Source of the DNA: Bacteroidota bacterium
GTDB lineage: Bacteria > Bacteroidota > Bacteroidia > Chitinophagales > Chitinophagaceae
Length of the DNA stretch: 64,000 nt
Assembly (NCBI GenBank): GCA_947452555.1
Contig: CANGDH010000006.1
Location: forward strand, 49,144-113,143
Direction of reading: 5' to 3'
The notes beneath the pieces were generated by a model. That model did no database searches and was not told the DNA's origin. It saw only the letters and a list, made by a program, of their open reading frames with translations. Position 1 is the stretch's first letter. Every line of letters starts with the position of its first letter. A program made the translations under genes and the position numbers. Below are positions 46,495 through 54,954 of this stretch, piece after piece.

Positions 46495-47934
46495 TTATTT
46501 AACCCAATTTAATGTATTGGTATGTTCTAAAACTACTTTCACTTTATACTTATTTTTTAAATGTCTCGCCGTTTGTTCTGCAGCAAAAACACTTCTATGT
46601 TGTCCGCCTGTACAACCAAAATTAATTTGAAGCGACGCAAAGTCTCTTGATAAATAATTTTCAACAGTAATGTCTATTAAATCCCAAACACTATTTAAGA
46701 AAGTATTCATTTTAGTTTTTTGTTCCAGAAAATCTTGCACTGGCTTATCCAAACCAGATAGTTTTTTATAATTGTCAAACCTTCCTGGATTCAAAATACC
46801 ACGCATATCAAAAATAAATCCACCTCCATTTTCAGATTCGTCCAATGGCAAGCCTTTTTTATAACTAAAACTATTAATTGTAATAACTAATGGCGTCTTT
46901 TCGTCTGCAATAATTGGCGTGAACCTTTGCAATACTTCTTCGCCCACCATCCAATCTAAAATGCCAGCAAATACTGGGGTATCCGTGTCTAATCGGTACA
47001 ACTGTAAGAAATGTTTTAGGTTGTTTAAACCTAATGGAATACTAGTTAAGAAATGTGCTTTTCGCTCAAATAAGCCTCTAAAACCGTACGCCCCAAGCAC
47101 TTGCAATAAACGCAATAAAACAAATCCATAATATTGCTTTTTAAATTGAGCTATGTCAATTTTAGTAGGTAATAATAATTGGACCTCACTAATATAATAA
47201 TCTAACAATTTAGTTTTCCATTCGTCCGGCAATTCTGCTTTTGCTTGCCATAACAAAGATGCAACGTCATAAGACAGCCCACCTTGCATGCCTCCCTGAA
47301 AATCGATAAAGAACACTTCATCATTATGCACAATGATATTTCTACTTTGAAAATCACGGAACAAGAAATGATTAAACTGTTTACTTGCTAATTGATCACT
47401 TAATAATTCAAACTCGTCAATTAAAGTTTGTTTGTCATAAGGATATTGTAAAGTATCTAGGAAATAATATTTATAGTAAAGTAAGTCAGTCAATATAGAG
47501 TGTCTTCCAAACTCTTTGGAAGTTAAACATTCATTATAATCCAACCCTTCACCCCCTTTTACTTGTAATTGTGCTAATGCTTTTAAACTTTTTTGAAATA
47601 AAGAATAAGTATGTTCTGTTTTTCCTTCTTGTTCTAATACTTCTAATAATGAAACCACCCCAAGGTCTTCCTGTATATAAATACGATGGTCTTCACTAAT
47701 AGCTAACACTTTGGGCACTGGCAATCCCTTTGCATGAAAATGTTCAGCAAAATATATAAAAGCCTTATTTTCTTTTAAATTAAGATTATAAGTCGCAATC
47801 CAAGAATCACTTCCTTGAATAATTCTAAAGTAAATTCTATCTCCCCCACTTTGAGGGATTTTTTGAAGCTCATCCCAGGCTGAGGAACTCAACGTGTTAT
47901 ATAAATTTTTAATTTGTTCTATTTTGTCTTCCAT
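46495..47934 (-). CDS. Fusion of AmgK-like sugar kinase with a RapZ C-terminal domain
   Basis: Of 479 residues, about 1-335 form an aminoglycoside-phosphotransferase-type kinase (GGDRIYFRI, IYIQEDLG, the catalytic loop FRDFQSRNIIV with FIDFQGG). About 347-479 match the C-terminal domain of RNase adaptor RapZ: SFSYKKGLP, FDMRGILNPGR, GLDKPVQDFL and INFGCTGGQHRSVFAAE. The RapZ N-terminal P-loop domain is absent. In Escherichia the RapZ C domain binds glucosamine-6-phosphate and RNA. The partner gene is MurU-like, so the kinase is probably the MurNAc/GlcNAc 1-kinase of cell wall recycling with a built-in sugar-phosphate sensor (inference). Confidence 0.85.
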   Translation of the reverse strand: MEDKIEQIKNLYNTLSSSAWDELQKIPQSGGDRIYFRIIQGSDSWIATYNLNLKENKAFIYFAEHFHAKGLPVPKVLAISEDHRIYIQEDLGVVSLLEVLEQEGKTEHTYSLFQKSLKALAQLQVKGGEGLDYNECLTSKEFGRHSILTDLLYYKYYFLDTLQYPYDKQTLIDEFELLSDQLASKQFNHFLFRDFQSRNIIVHNDEVFFIDFQGGMQGGLSYDVASLLWQAKAELPDEWKTKLLDYYISEVQLLLPTKIDIAQFKKQYYGFVLLRLLQVLGAYGFRGLFERKAHFLTSIPLGLNNLKHFLQLYRLDTDTPVFAGILDWMVGEEVLQRFTPIIADEKTPLVITINSFSYKKGLPLDESENGGGFIFDMRGILNPGRFDNYKKLSGLDKPVQDFLEQKTKMNTFLNSVWDLIDITVENYLSRDFASLQINFGCTGGQHRSVFAAEQTARHLKNKYKVKVVLEHTNTLNWVK

Positions 47935-48033
47935 AGGGGCTAAATGGCTTTTTAAGCAAGATAAAAGTAATTAATTATGCCGTATAAAGCAATAAACACA
48001 AAAAAGTACTAAATTGATATCAAATAAAAATAT

Positions 48034-50835
48034 ATGATTAAAAAACTAACTACTCATTTTAGTTTCCTTTTATTATCATTGTTAACAATTACTTCATTTG
48101 CCCAAAAGCAAAATATTAAGGGAAGAATTACTGACAATAGAGGGAATACTTTAGAAGGTGTAACAATTAAAGCAGTTTCTTCCAAAACAAATTCTATTTC
48201 TGAGAAGAATGGTACCTACTCGATAAATGCTTCCATGAATGAAGTTTTAGAATTTAGCTTTGTTGGCTTTGATACCAAAAAAATGATTGCCAATAGTAAT
48301 ACCATTAATGTTACATTAAATGCAAGCACCTCTGATTTACAAGATGTGATTTTAGTAGGTAGTCGTGGAGCAGGTCGTGCAAAAATTGAATCACCAGTTC
48401 CAGTTGACGTGATTAAATTAACCGACGTGGGGATTAACACTGCAAAGATGGATTTAACTTCTACCTTAAATGCAGTAGCTCCTTCTTTTAACTATAATAA
48501 ACAATCTGGTGCGGATGGTGCCGATCACGTTGATATTGGCACACTTAGAGGATTAGGACCTGATCAAACTTTAGTATTAGTTAACGGGAAACGTAGACAT
48601 AGCACAGCTTTGGTTGGCTTGTTTGGAACAAGAGGTCGTGGCGGTTCTGGTGTTGACTTAAACGGATTCCCAGAATCATCTGTTGACAGAATTGAAATTT
48701 TAAGAGACGGCGCTTCTGCTCAATATGGTTCTGATGCCATCGCAGGTGTAATGAATGTGGTATTAAAAAAGAGTACAAAAGAATGGAATATCGTAACTGG
48801 TATTGCTGGTTATGCAGATAAGAAATTTAACACTTTTCAATTTAGAGATAATCATGATTATTTAACAGCTCGTCCAATTGACGGTATTACACAATCATTA
48901 AGTGTTAATAGAGGTTTTGATATTGGCAAGAAAGGTGGCTTCGTTAATTTTTCTTTTGACTTCCTAGACCAAGGGAAAACTTTCCGTCAGGCAGCTTCTT
49001 CTGATATTTCAAAAGCTGATGGCTTACCAACGAATACTTGGAGACAAGGTTTTGGTGATGGTTCCATGCAGTCTTATGGTACTATGATGAATATGGAAAT
49101 ACCATTAAGCAATGGATTTAAATTTTATGCATTTGGTGGCATGAATAGCAAAAAATCTGACGCTTACGCATATACGCGTAATTGGTCCGCTAAACCAGCT
49201 CGTTTCCCAGTTACTAATAATGGAGACTTGATTTATGTAAGAGACATTATGTTTACTTCTGGATCTGGCGACACTAGCTATAACCCTCATATCCAAGCGA
49301 ATATCAAGGACATGTCATTAGCTGCTGGCTTAACTAAAACAACTCAATCTGGTTGGGATTTAGATTTAAGTAATACGATGGGGTATAATGGTTTTCATTA
49401 TTATGGTGATGGTACTTTCAACGCTTCTAATATTGGCAATCCTACTCAAACACATTTCAATGATGGTGGATTTGAGTTTATTCAAAATACAAGCAACTTA
49501 GATGCAACAAAACAATTTGGTACCGTAAATAAAGGGGGTATCAAAGTTTCTTTTGGAGCAGAGTTAAGATCTGAAAAATACAATATCTCTCAAGGTGAAT
49601 ATGCTTCTTTTGCAGCATACCCTAATAGCAATGGTTTAGAACAAGCTCCAGGCGCACAAGGCTTTCCTGGGTTCAGCCCTGATGACAGAGTAAGAGCATC
49701 TAGAACTGTAGGCGGTGCTTATGCTGATTTTGAATTTACTCCTAATGATCTTTTATTAGTAACTGCTGCAGTAAGAGGTGAGAATTATTCTGACTTTGGT
49801 TCTGTAGCTACCTATAAAACTTCGTTCAGATATAAGTTAACTGATAATTTTAATTTTAGAGGATCTATGAGTACTGGTTACCGTGCTCCTTCTTTACAAC
49901 AAAAATATTTCAGTAATACTTTAACGTCATTCTCACAAGGACAATTAGTGCAATCAAGAGTAGCACGTAATGACGATGCAATCACTAAATTAGCAGGTAT
50001 CCCTTCTTTAAAACAAGAGACTTCTATTAATAAAAGTTTAGGATTTACTTGGAAACCATTTAAAGGTTTCTCTTTAACAGTTGACGGTTATTCTATTGAA
50101 ATGAAAGACCGCGTAGTATTGTCTGGATTGTTTAGTGCGGCTGACGCAAGCTTACCTATTGCATTAACTTCTAAGTTAAATACAATGGGTGTTGCTACTG
50201 CTCAGTTCTTTGCAAATGCGGTAAACACAACCAATACAGGAGTAGACGTAGTTGCTGACTACCAATTAAAAATCAACAATAACAACAAATTAAAATTCTT
50301 ATTCGTTGCTAATTTCCAAGGTATCACAATTGACGATATTCATGTTCCTGCTGGATTAAATACCAATACGTATAATGCGCAAACTTTCTTCACAGACAGA
50401 GAGCAATATTTCTTAAAAGCTTCTGCACCAGAATCTAAATACTCTTTCAGTTTGGACTATTCAAGCAAGAAGTTTAGCTTAGGTACAAGACTTACTTACT
50501 TTGGTAATTTAGCCTTGACTGGATTTGGTGTGAATGGAGACGGTATCAACCCAATGGTCCCAGCTGACGCAGACGAAACAGGTAATACATTAGTTCCAGA
50601 AATTTTCAACTATAAAGGAAGATTCACTACCGACGTTTATGCAAGTCTTAAATTATGTAAAGCAGCTACTTTAATTTTAGGCGCAGACAATATCTTTAAT
50701 GTACATCCTGATTTCGCAGTGAACCCACAAGCAAAATGGTGGGCTGGGGATAACGAAACAGGAGGTCCTTGGGACGGCGTTCAAATGGGCTATAATGGTT
50801 TAAGAGTTTTCACTAAATTAGCTTTCAAATTCTAA
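48034..50835 (+). CDS. TonB-dependent outer membrane receptor with carboxypeptidase-like N-terminal domain
   Basis: The 933-residue protein has a signal peptide (TSFAQ), a carboxypeptidase-D-regulatory-like domain (about 26-105: IKGRITDNRGNTLEGVTIKA, YSINA, FSFVGFDTK), plug with GTLRGLGPDQTLVLVNGKRRH and ILRDGASAQYGSDAIAGVMNVV, and a barrel ending in FTKLAFKF. No SusD gene is next to it, so it is not a standard SusCD pair; plug style is of the iron-complex/cobalamin group. A strong terminator follows. Confidence 0.93.
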   Translation: MIKKLTTHFSFLLLSLLTITSFAQKQNIKGRITDNRGNTLEGVTIKAVSSKTNSISEKNGTYSINASMNEVLEFSFVGFDTKKMIANSNTINVTLNASTSDLQDVILVGSRGAGRAKIESPVPVDVIKLTDVGINTAKMDLTSTLNAVAPSFNYNKQSGADGADHVDIGTLRGLGPDQTLVLVNGKRRHSTALVGLFGTRGRGGSGVDLNGFPESSVDRIEILRDGASAQYGSDAIAGVMNVVLKKSTKEWNIVTGIAGYADKKFNTFQFRDNHDYLTARPIDGITQSLSVNRGFDIGKKGGFVNFSFDFLDQGKTFRQAASSDISKADGLPTNTWRQGFGDGSMQSYGTMMNMEIPLSNGFKFYAFGGMNSKKSDAYAYTRNWSAKPARFPVTNNGDLIYVRDIMFTSGSGDTSYNPHIQANIKDMSLAAGLTKTTQSGWDLDLSNTMGYNGFHYYGDGTFNASNIGNPTQTHFNDGGFEFIQNTSNLDATKQFGTVNKGGIKVSFGAELRSEKYNISQGEYASFAAYPNSNGLEQAPGAQGFPGFSPDDRVRASRTVGGAYADFEFTPNDLLLVTAAVRGENYSDFGSVATYKTSFRYKLTDNFNFRGSMSTGYRAPSLQQKYFSNTLTSFSQGQLVQSRVARNDDAITKLAGIPSLKQETSINKSLGFTWKPFKGFSLTVDGYSIEMKDRVVLSGLFSAADASLPIALTSKLNTMGVATAQFFANAVNTTNTGVDVVADYQLKINNNNKLKFLFVANFQGITIDDIHVPAGLNTNTYNAQTFFTDREQYFLKASAPESKYSFSLDYSSKKFSLGTRLTYFGNLALTGFGVNGDGINPMVPADADETGNTLVPEIFNYKGRFTTDVYASLKLCKAATLILGADNIFNVHPDFAVNPQAKWWAGDNETGGPWDGVQMGYNGLRVFTKLAFKF

Positions 50836-50860
50836 TTGATTCATTTATTTGAATAACTTT

Positions 50861-50888
50861 AAGTCCTCCCAATTGGGGGGACTTTTTT
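50861..50888 (+). terminator. Rho-independent terminator after the TonB-dependent receptor gene
   Basis: AAGTCCTCCC and GGGGGGACTT (one G-T pair) form a 10-bp stem around AATT, followed by a T run. It lies 26 nt after the receptor stop codon and clearly ends that transcript. Confidence 0.9.
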
Positions 50889-50939
50889 GTACCCTTTATA
50901 AGACCTACATTAAACATATATTTAACTAAATCAGTCAAC

Positions 50940-51839
50940 ATGAAGCAACTCCTTTTTATTGTAAGTTTTTTAATTAGTGCAGCAGCAATGGCGCAAAATG
51001 GTATTGTAGTATTTCAAACTGATTTTGGAACTAAGGACGGTGCAGTGTCTGCCATGAAGGGAGTAGCGAGTAGTGTAGACGCTAATTTAAAACTATACGA
51101 TTTAACACATGATATTCCAGCTTACAATATTTGGGAAGCAGCCTATCGTTTAGACCAAACAGTGGCGTACTGGCCTGTAGGAACGGTATTTGTTTCCGTG
51201 GTAGACCCTGGTGTCGGTACGGAAAGAAAGTCGGTAGTGGTGAAAACAAAAACAGGACATTTTATTGTAACACCCGATAACGGCACCCTTACTTTAATCG
51301 CGCTTTCTTTAGGTATTGATTCCATTCGTGAAATTGACGAGGTAAAAAACAGAAGAAAAAATAGTGGCGCTTCCTATACTTTTCATGGACGTGATGTATA
51401 TGCCTACACCGCAGCAAGACTAGCTTCCCATACAATAAGCTATGAGCAAGTGGGCACGATAAGCAGTGAACCCGTGCATAGTTTGTCCTTCCAAAAAGCA
51501 AACTTAACAGGCACTACCTTGAAAGGGAATATTTCAATTTTAGATATTCAATATGGAAATATCTGGACCAATATTGACCAAACCTATTGGAAAAAATTCA
51601 TGAGCATCCAGCATACTAAAAATGAGTTACAAGTACGTATGTATCATTTACAAAAATTAGTGTACACAGGAACTATGCCTTTTGAGAATACTTTTGGCGC
51701 CGTGGGGGTAAACAAACCATTAGCCTATTTAAATAGTTTAATGAATGTTTCTTTTGCGTTGAATCAAGGAAGCTTTGCCGCTAAATATCATATTGAAGCA
51801 GGCAATGATTGGACAGTGGCTATTGATTGGAATAAATAA
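50940..51839 (+). CDS. SAM hydroxide adenosyltransferase family protein (DUF62) with signal peptide
   Basis: The 299-residue protein shows the family motifs FQTDFGTKDGAVSAMKGV, DLTHDIPAYNIWEAAY, VFVSVVDPGVGTERKSVVV, VTPDNGTLTLIAL and FHGRDVYAYTAARLA. Family members split S-adenosylmethionine to adenosine and methionine. An N-terminal hydrophobic segment ending AAAMAQNG looks like a cleavable signal, which is odd because the usual substrate is cytosolic. It stands alone between a terminator and a convergent Rieske gene. Confidence 0.88.
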   Translation: MKQLLFIVSFLISAAAMAQNGIVVFQTDFGTKDGAVSAMKGVASSVDANLKLYDLTHDIPAYNIWEAAYRLDQTVAYWPVGTVFVSVVDPGVGTERKSVVVKTKTGHFIVTPDNGTLTLIALSLGIDSIREIDEVKNRRKNSGASYTFHGRDVYAYTAARLASHTISYEQVGTISSEPVHSLSFQKANLTGTTLKGNISILDIQYGNIWTNIDQTYWKKFMSIQHTKNELQVRMYHLQKLVYTGTMPFENTFGAVGVNKPLAYLNSLMNVSFALNQGSFAAKYHIEAGNDWTVAIDWNK

Positions 51840-51862
51840 ATCTGATTAATTTTCTGTTCCTT

Positions 51863-52951
51863 TTATTGATTCATAAATTCAGCTAACAAACTGTGAAAAT
51901 GATGGGTACCTTGCTCACGCTGCGTTGCGTATCGTCCAAAATGATAAAAGCGAGAGCGTATCCCTTGTTGCACATACTGCACTACTTCTTCATCTTCTTG
52001 TTCTACCGTATCTAAGCCACTTCCCGCGCCTTGCTCTAATTTAGAAGCGTCATATACAAAGCTTAAGAAACTTACTTTGGTATTATTAGCGTCGATAGGT
52101 GTGATTACATTTAAAGACAATCCCCAAGGATAAAAATTGAACATCATATTTGGGAATACCCAATAATAATAGGCTGCAATTCTCTTACCAGCATCTGGAT
52201 GGCCTGCCGGGGTATCAAAACAATTTTCGTCGTCCTTGGCAATACCTAATTGCAAATTGGAATATTTAAATACTTCTGTGGAATAGCCTTTAAAATCTAA
52301 AAATGCATTTAAACCTGGATGCACAAAAGGAATATGGAAGCCTTCTAAATAGTTCTCACAATACAATGCCCAATTGGCTTTTATATAATAATCATTGGAC
52401 CTAGCCGCATCATATTTTAATTCATTAATAGGCAACCAACCAATACGCGTTTCCATCTCTCTAAAAAATAATTCAGGACCCAAGCCTTTTTGTAATTGTG
52501 TAAATAACAAGGGGCCCCATTGATATAAATTCAAATGATGCAAATGATTATTCTCTGGAATAAAATTTTCTACATCTTTAAATTCTGGCATAGAAATAAA
52601 TTTTCCATCCAAATGAAAAGCACGTCCATGATATTTACAACGCAAATGTTTTTGTGCACTGCAGGGCTCATATACCATTAAGTTTCCACGGTGCGTACAC
52701 ACATTGGACAAGCAATGCATATGACCGTCGGTATCACGTGTCAATACCAAGGGTTCGTCGATATAGTTTTCTAAAAATTTAATTGGATGCGCGTCCCCTG
52801 CATTTGGAATCATACCGGTATGTCCAATATATTGCCAACTAAGCGCGAATATTTTTTCCTTCGACGCTTCTAAACAAGCAGGGTCTAAATAAAAACTAGT
52901 GTCAATAGTTTTAGCTCTGGCAATATTAGGATCAATATAAAACTGGGACAT
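51863..52951 (-). CDS. Rieske-type aromatic-ring-hydroxylating oxygenase, alpha subunit
   Basis: I chose the ATG at 52951 (MSQFYIDPNIA), since homology begins there; a longer frame is open. The 362-residue product has the Rieske cluster ligands CTHRG and CKYHG and the mononuclear iron site NWALYCENYLEGFHIPFVH. It resembles choline monooxygenase/phenylpropionate dioxygenase large subunits. No reductase or beta subunit is adjacent. Substrate unknown. Confidence 0.88.
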   Translation of the reverse strand: MSQFYIDPNIARAKTIDTSFYLDPACLEASKEKIFALSWQYIGHTGMIPNAGDAHPIKFLENYIDEPLVLTRDTDGHMHCLSNVCTHRGNLMVYEPCSAQKHLRCKYHGRAFHLDGKFISMPEFKDVENFIPENNHLHHLNLYQWGPLLFTQLQKGLGPELFFREMETRIGWLPINELKYDAARSNDYYIKANWALYCENYLEGFHIPFVHPGLNAFLDFKGYSTEVFKYSNLQLGIAKDDENCFDTPAGHPDAGKRIAAYYYWVFPNMMFNFYPWGLSLNVITPIDANNTKVSFLSFVYDASKLEQGAGSGLDTVEQEDEEVVQYVQQGIRSRFYHFGRYATQREQGTHHFHSLLAEFMNQ

Positions 52952-53065
52952 ATGCATGCAATTAGACCTCAATATACAAAATTGCTTTCGATGCCGCATT
53001 GCTAAAGTACTGATCTTGAATAGCCTAGGCAGGCCAAAATTTCTGAGAAAATAATCATTGAAATA

Positions 53066-53100
53066 CTAAATTATTTAGTTAATATTGCTAATTAATTTAG
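53066..53100 (+). promoter_or_regulatory. Inverted repeat just upstream of umuD, candidate SOS-type operator
   Basis: CTAAATTATTTA (53066-53077) and TAATTAATTTAG (53089-53100) pair at 11 of 12 positions around an 11-nt centre, ending 4 nt before the umuD ATG. Inside it TTAG-N9-CTAA has the spaced, symmetric form of a LexA-like box. No LexA binding consensus for this lineage was available, so the role is inferred. Confidence 0.4.
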
Positions 53101-53104
53101 TTTT

Positions 53105-53548
53105 ATGGAATTTATAGACAGAGACCCAGGAGAAGGCATTGCGACACAGCAGATTAACAAGAATTACCAGTCCAGCCAGGTAGTGCAGGCGAATGCCACG
53201 GGGTTCGGGGCTGCCTCGGACGATTTTATGGAAAGAGGGATTGACCTGAATGAGCAATTGATACACAATAAGCCCGCTACTTTTTTCTTTAGGGTCAATA
53301 GCGACGCGATGCTGGGTGCCGGTATACATATTGGGGACACTTTAATTGTAGACAGAAGCATTCCTCCTACTTCAGGCAAAGTAGTAGTGGCGGTATTGAA
53401 TGGTGAATTTTTAGTGCGTCGTTTACAAATGCAAACACATAGTGTAACCCTGATTCCTGAAAATAAAAAATACGGCACTATTCAAGTGGAGCAATTGTCG
53501 GAGTATCGCACTTGGGGTGTAGTGACTTATGTGATTCATAATTTGTAA
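53105..53548 (+). CDS. umuD: UmuD-like S24-family protein lacking the catalytic Ser and Lys
   Basis: The 147-residue protein aligns along its length with UmuD: IDLNEQLIHNKPATFFFRVNS, GIHIGDTLIVDRSI, VVAVLNGEFLVRRLQ and LIPENKKYG. In E. coli UmuD the self-cleaving pair is Ser60 (GDSM) and Lys97 (TVKKL). Here the same ungapped positions read SDAM (Ala68, codon GCG) and LVRRL (Arg105), and the cleavage site Cys-Gly is Thr32-Gly33. Self-cleavage should not be possible by the known mechanism. The gene sits 42 nt before umuC, so it likely still partners that polymerase. Confidence 0.88.
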   Translation: MEFIDRDPGEGIATQQINKNYQSSQVVQANATGFGAASDDFMERGIDLNEQLIHNKPATFFFRVNSDAMLGAGIHIGDTLIVDRSIPPTSGKVVVAVLNGEFLVRRLQMQTHSVTLIPENKKYGTIQVEQLSEYRTWGVVTYVIHNL

Positions 53549-53590
53549 TTTTTTGTACTTGTTTTTTGATTTGATTTAAATTTTCTACCC

Positions 53591-54877
53591 GTGCAAGCCA
53601 TTGTTGATTGCAATAGTTTTTATTGTTCTTGTGAACGATTATTTCAGCCACAATTATTACATCAGCCCGTAGTGGTATTAAGTAATAATGACGGTTGTAT
53701 TGTTTCCAGATCCGACGAGGCCAAGACCTTAGGCATTAGTATGGCCGTTCCCTATTTTCAGGCGAAGGACATGATTGAGAAAAATAAAGTGCATACTTTT
53801 TCTTCTAATTATCACTTATATGGAGACCTAAGTTGGCGTGTCATGGAAACCATGAGAAGTATGTTACCACCGGGTTGTGTAGAAGTGTATTCGGTAGACG
53901 AAGCTTTTTTAGATTTAACACACGTACCTGTTGCTACTTTACAAAACTATTGCACCCAGCTTAAAAATAAAATAGAAACTTGGACAGGCATTTCTGTTTC
54001 TATTGGCGTAGCTCCTAATAAAGTATTAAGCAAAGTAGCCAACCGATTAGCTAAAAAGTATAAAGTGCAAAAGAACTGTATTGTCATATTAGACAGTACT
54101 AAAAAAATACAAGCAGCTTTACAACATACCCCCGTAGAAGATATTTGGGGAGTCGGTTTTCAGTATAGTGAAAAATTAAAAACATATGGCATTCATACTG
54201 CTTATGCATTAAGTATTAAGGACCTCAATTGGGGTAAACGTTTTTTAGGCGGCGTGGTGGGAATGCGATTAATAAGAGAATTAAAAGGATTTAAAAGTCA
54301 TGGCATGCAAGCGCCACGCACCGAGAAAAAAATGATTGCCACCACACGTATGTTTGGAAGAGAGGTTACCGACTGGCAGGAAATAGAAGAAGCCTTGGCT
54401 ACTTATGCCACTAGAGCCGCGGAGAAATTAAGAAGGCAACATAGTGCCGCGCGGGGAGTAAGTGTATTCTTATTAAAAAAAGCGCCTGTCGATTTACAGG
54501 CCACCCATTATAGTCGAGGTAGACAGGTAAGTGGCTATACTCAGCTAGACAATCCCAGCCAGCTCACCCCCGATATTATTAAAGCAGCACTCGTTATTGG
54601 GAGAAGTTTATTTGAAGAAGGCGCTATCTACAAAAAAGCGGGAATCATATTAAGTGATTTTGTGCCGGATATTGCCTTGCAAACCAATCTATTTGTGGCC
54701 CCTGCGGACGGGAGACGTAAAAAACTAATGAACGTTATAGACAATATGAATGCTGCTTACCGAGGTGATATCCTCAAATTTGGCACTACTGGTACCCAAA
54801 AAAACTGGAAAATGCGCAGCGAAAAGCGCAGTAAACGCTATACAACTCGCTGGGAGGAGCTATGTACCGTCCGTTAG
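53591..54877 (+). CDS. umuC: Y-family DNA polymerase V catalytic subunit, UmuC-like
   Basis: The 428-residue product starts at GTG 53591; this start is favoured because the second residue onward (QAIVDCNSFYCSCERLF) matches the UmuC N terminus. Seen motifs: VVVLSNNDGCIVSRSDEAK, the catalytic YSVDEAFLDLT, SIGVAPNKVLSKVANRLAK and the C-terminal RYTTRWEEL. It performs error-prone bypass of DNA lesions. Paired with umuD in one operon. Confidence 0.94.
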   Translation: MQAIVDCNSFYCSCERLFQPQLLHQPVVVLSNNDGCIVSRSDEAKTLGISMAVPYFQAKDMIEKNKVHTFSSNYHLYGDLSWRVMETMRSMLPPGCVEVYSVDEAFLDLTHVPVATLQNYCTQLKNKIETWTGISVSIGVAPNKVLSKVANRLAKKYKVQKNCIVILDSTKKIQAALQHTPVEDIWGVGFQYSEKLKTYGIHTAYALSIKDLNWGKRFLGGVVGMRLIRELKGFKSHGMQAPRTEKKMIATTRMFGREVTDWQEIEEALATYATRAAEKLRRQHSAARGVSVFLLKKAPVDLQATHYSRGRQVSGYTQLDNPSQLTPDIIKAALVIGRSLFEEGAIYKKAGIILSDFVPDIALQTNLFVAPADGRRKKLMNVIDNMNAAYRGDILKFGTTGTQKNWKMRSEKRSKRYTTRWEELCTVR

Positions 54878-54954
54878 TATAGATAGTGGAAAACCCTTTT
54901 ATAAAAATTCGGATAAATGCTTTCCCTGACGTATTTTTGCGCAATTTCACACAT

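Noticed and set aside
46495..47934. Kinase loop FRDFQSRN lacking the usual His of HxD
   Set aside because: The catalytic Asp and the later FIDFQGG Asp are present; the His change alone is common in divergent APH-type kinases and does not show an inactive enzyme.
54886..54954. Extended N terminus of the carB half from a GTG at 54886
   Set aside because: The extra residues show no match to CarB and the ATG at 54955 fits the usual distance to the first ATP-grasp motif.
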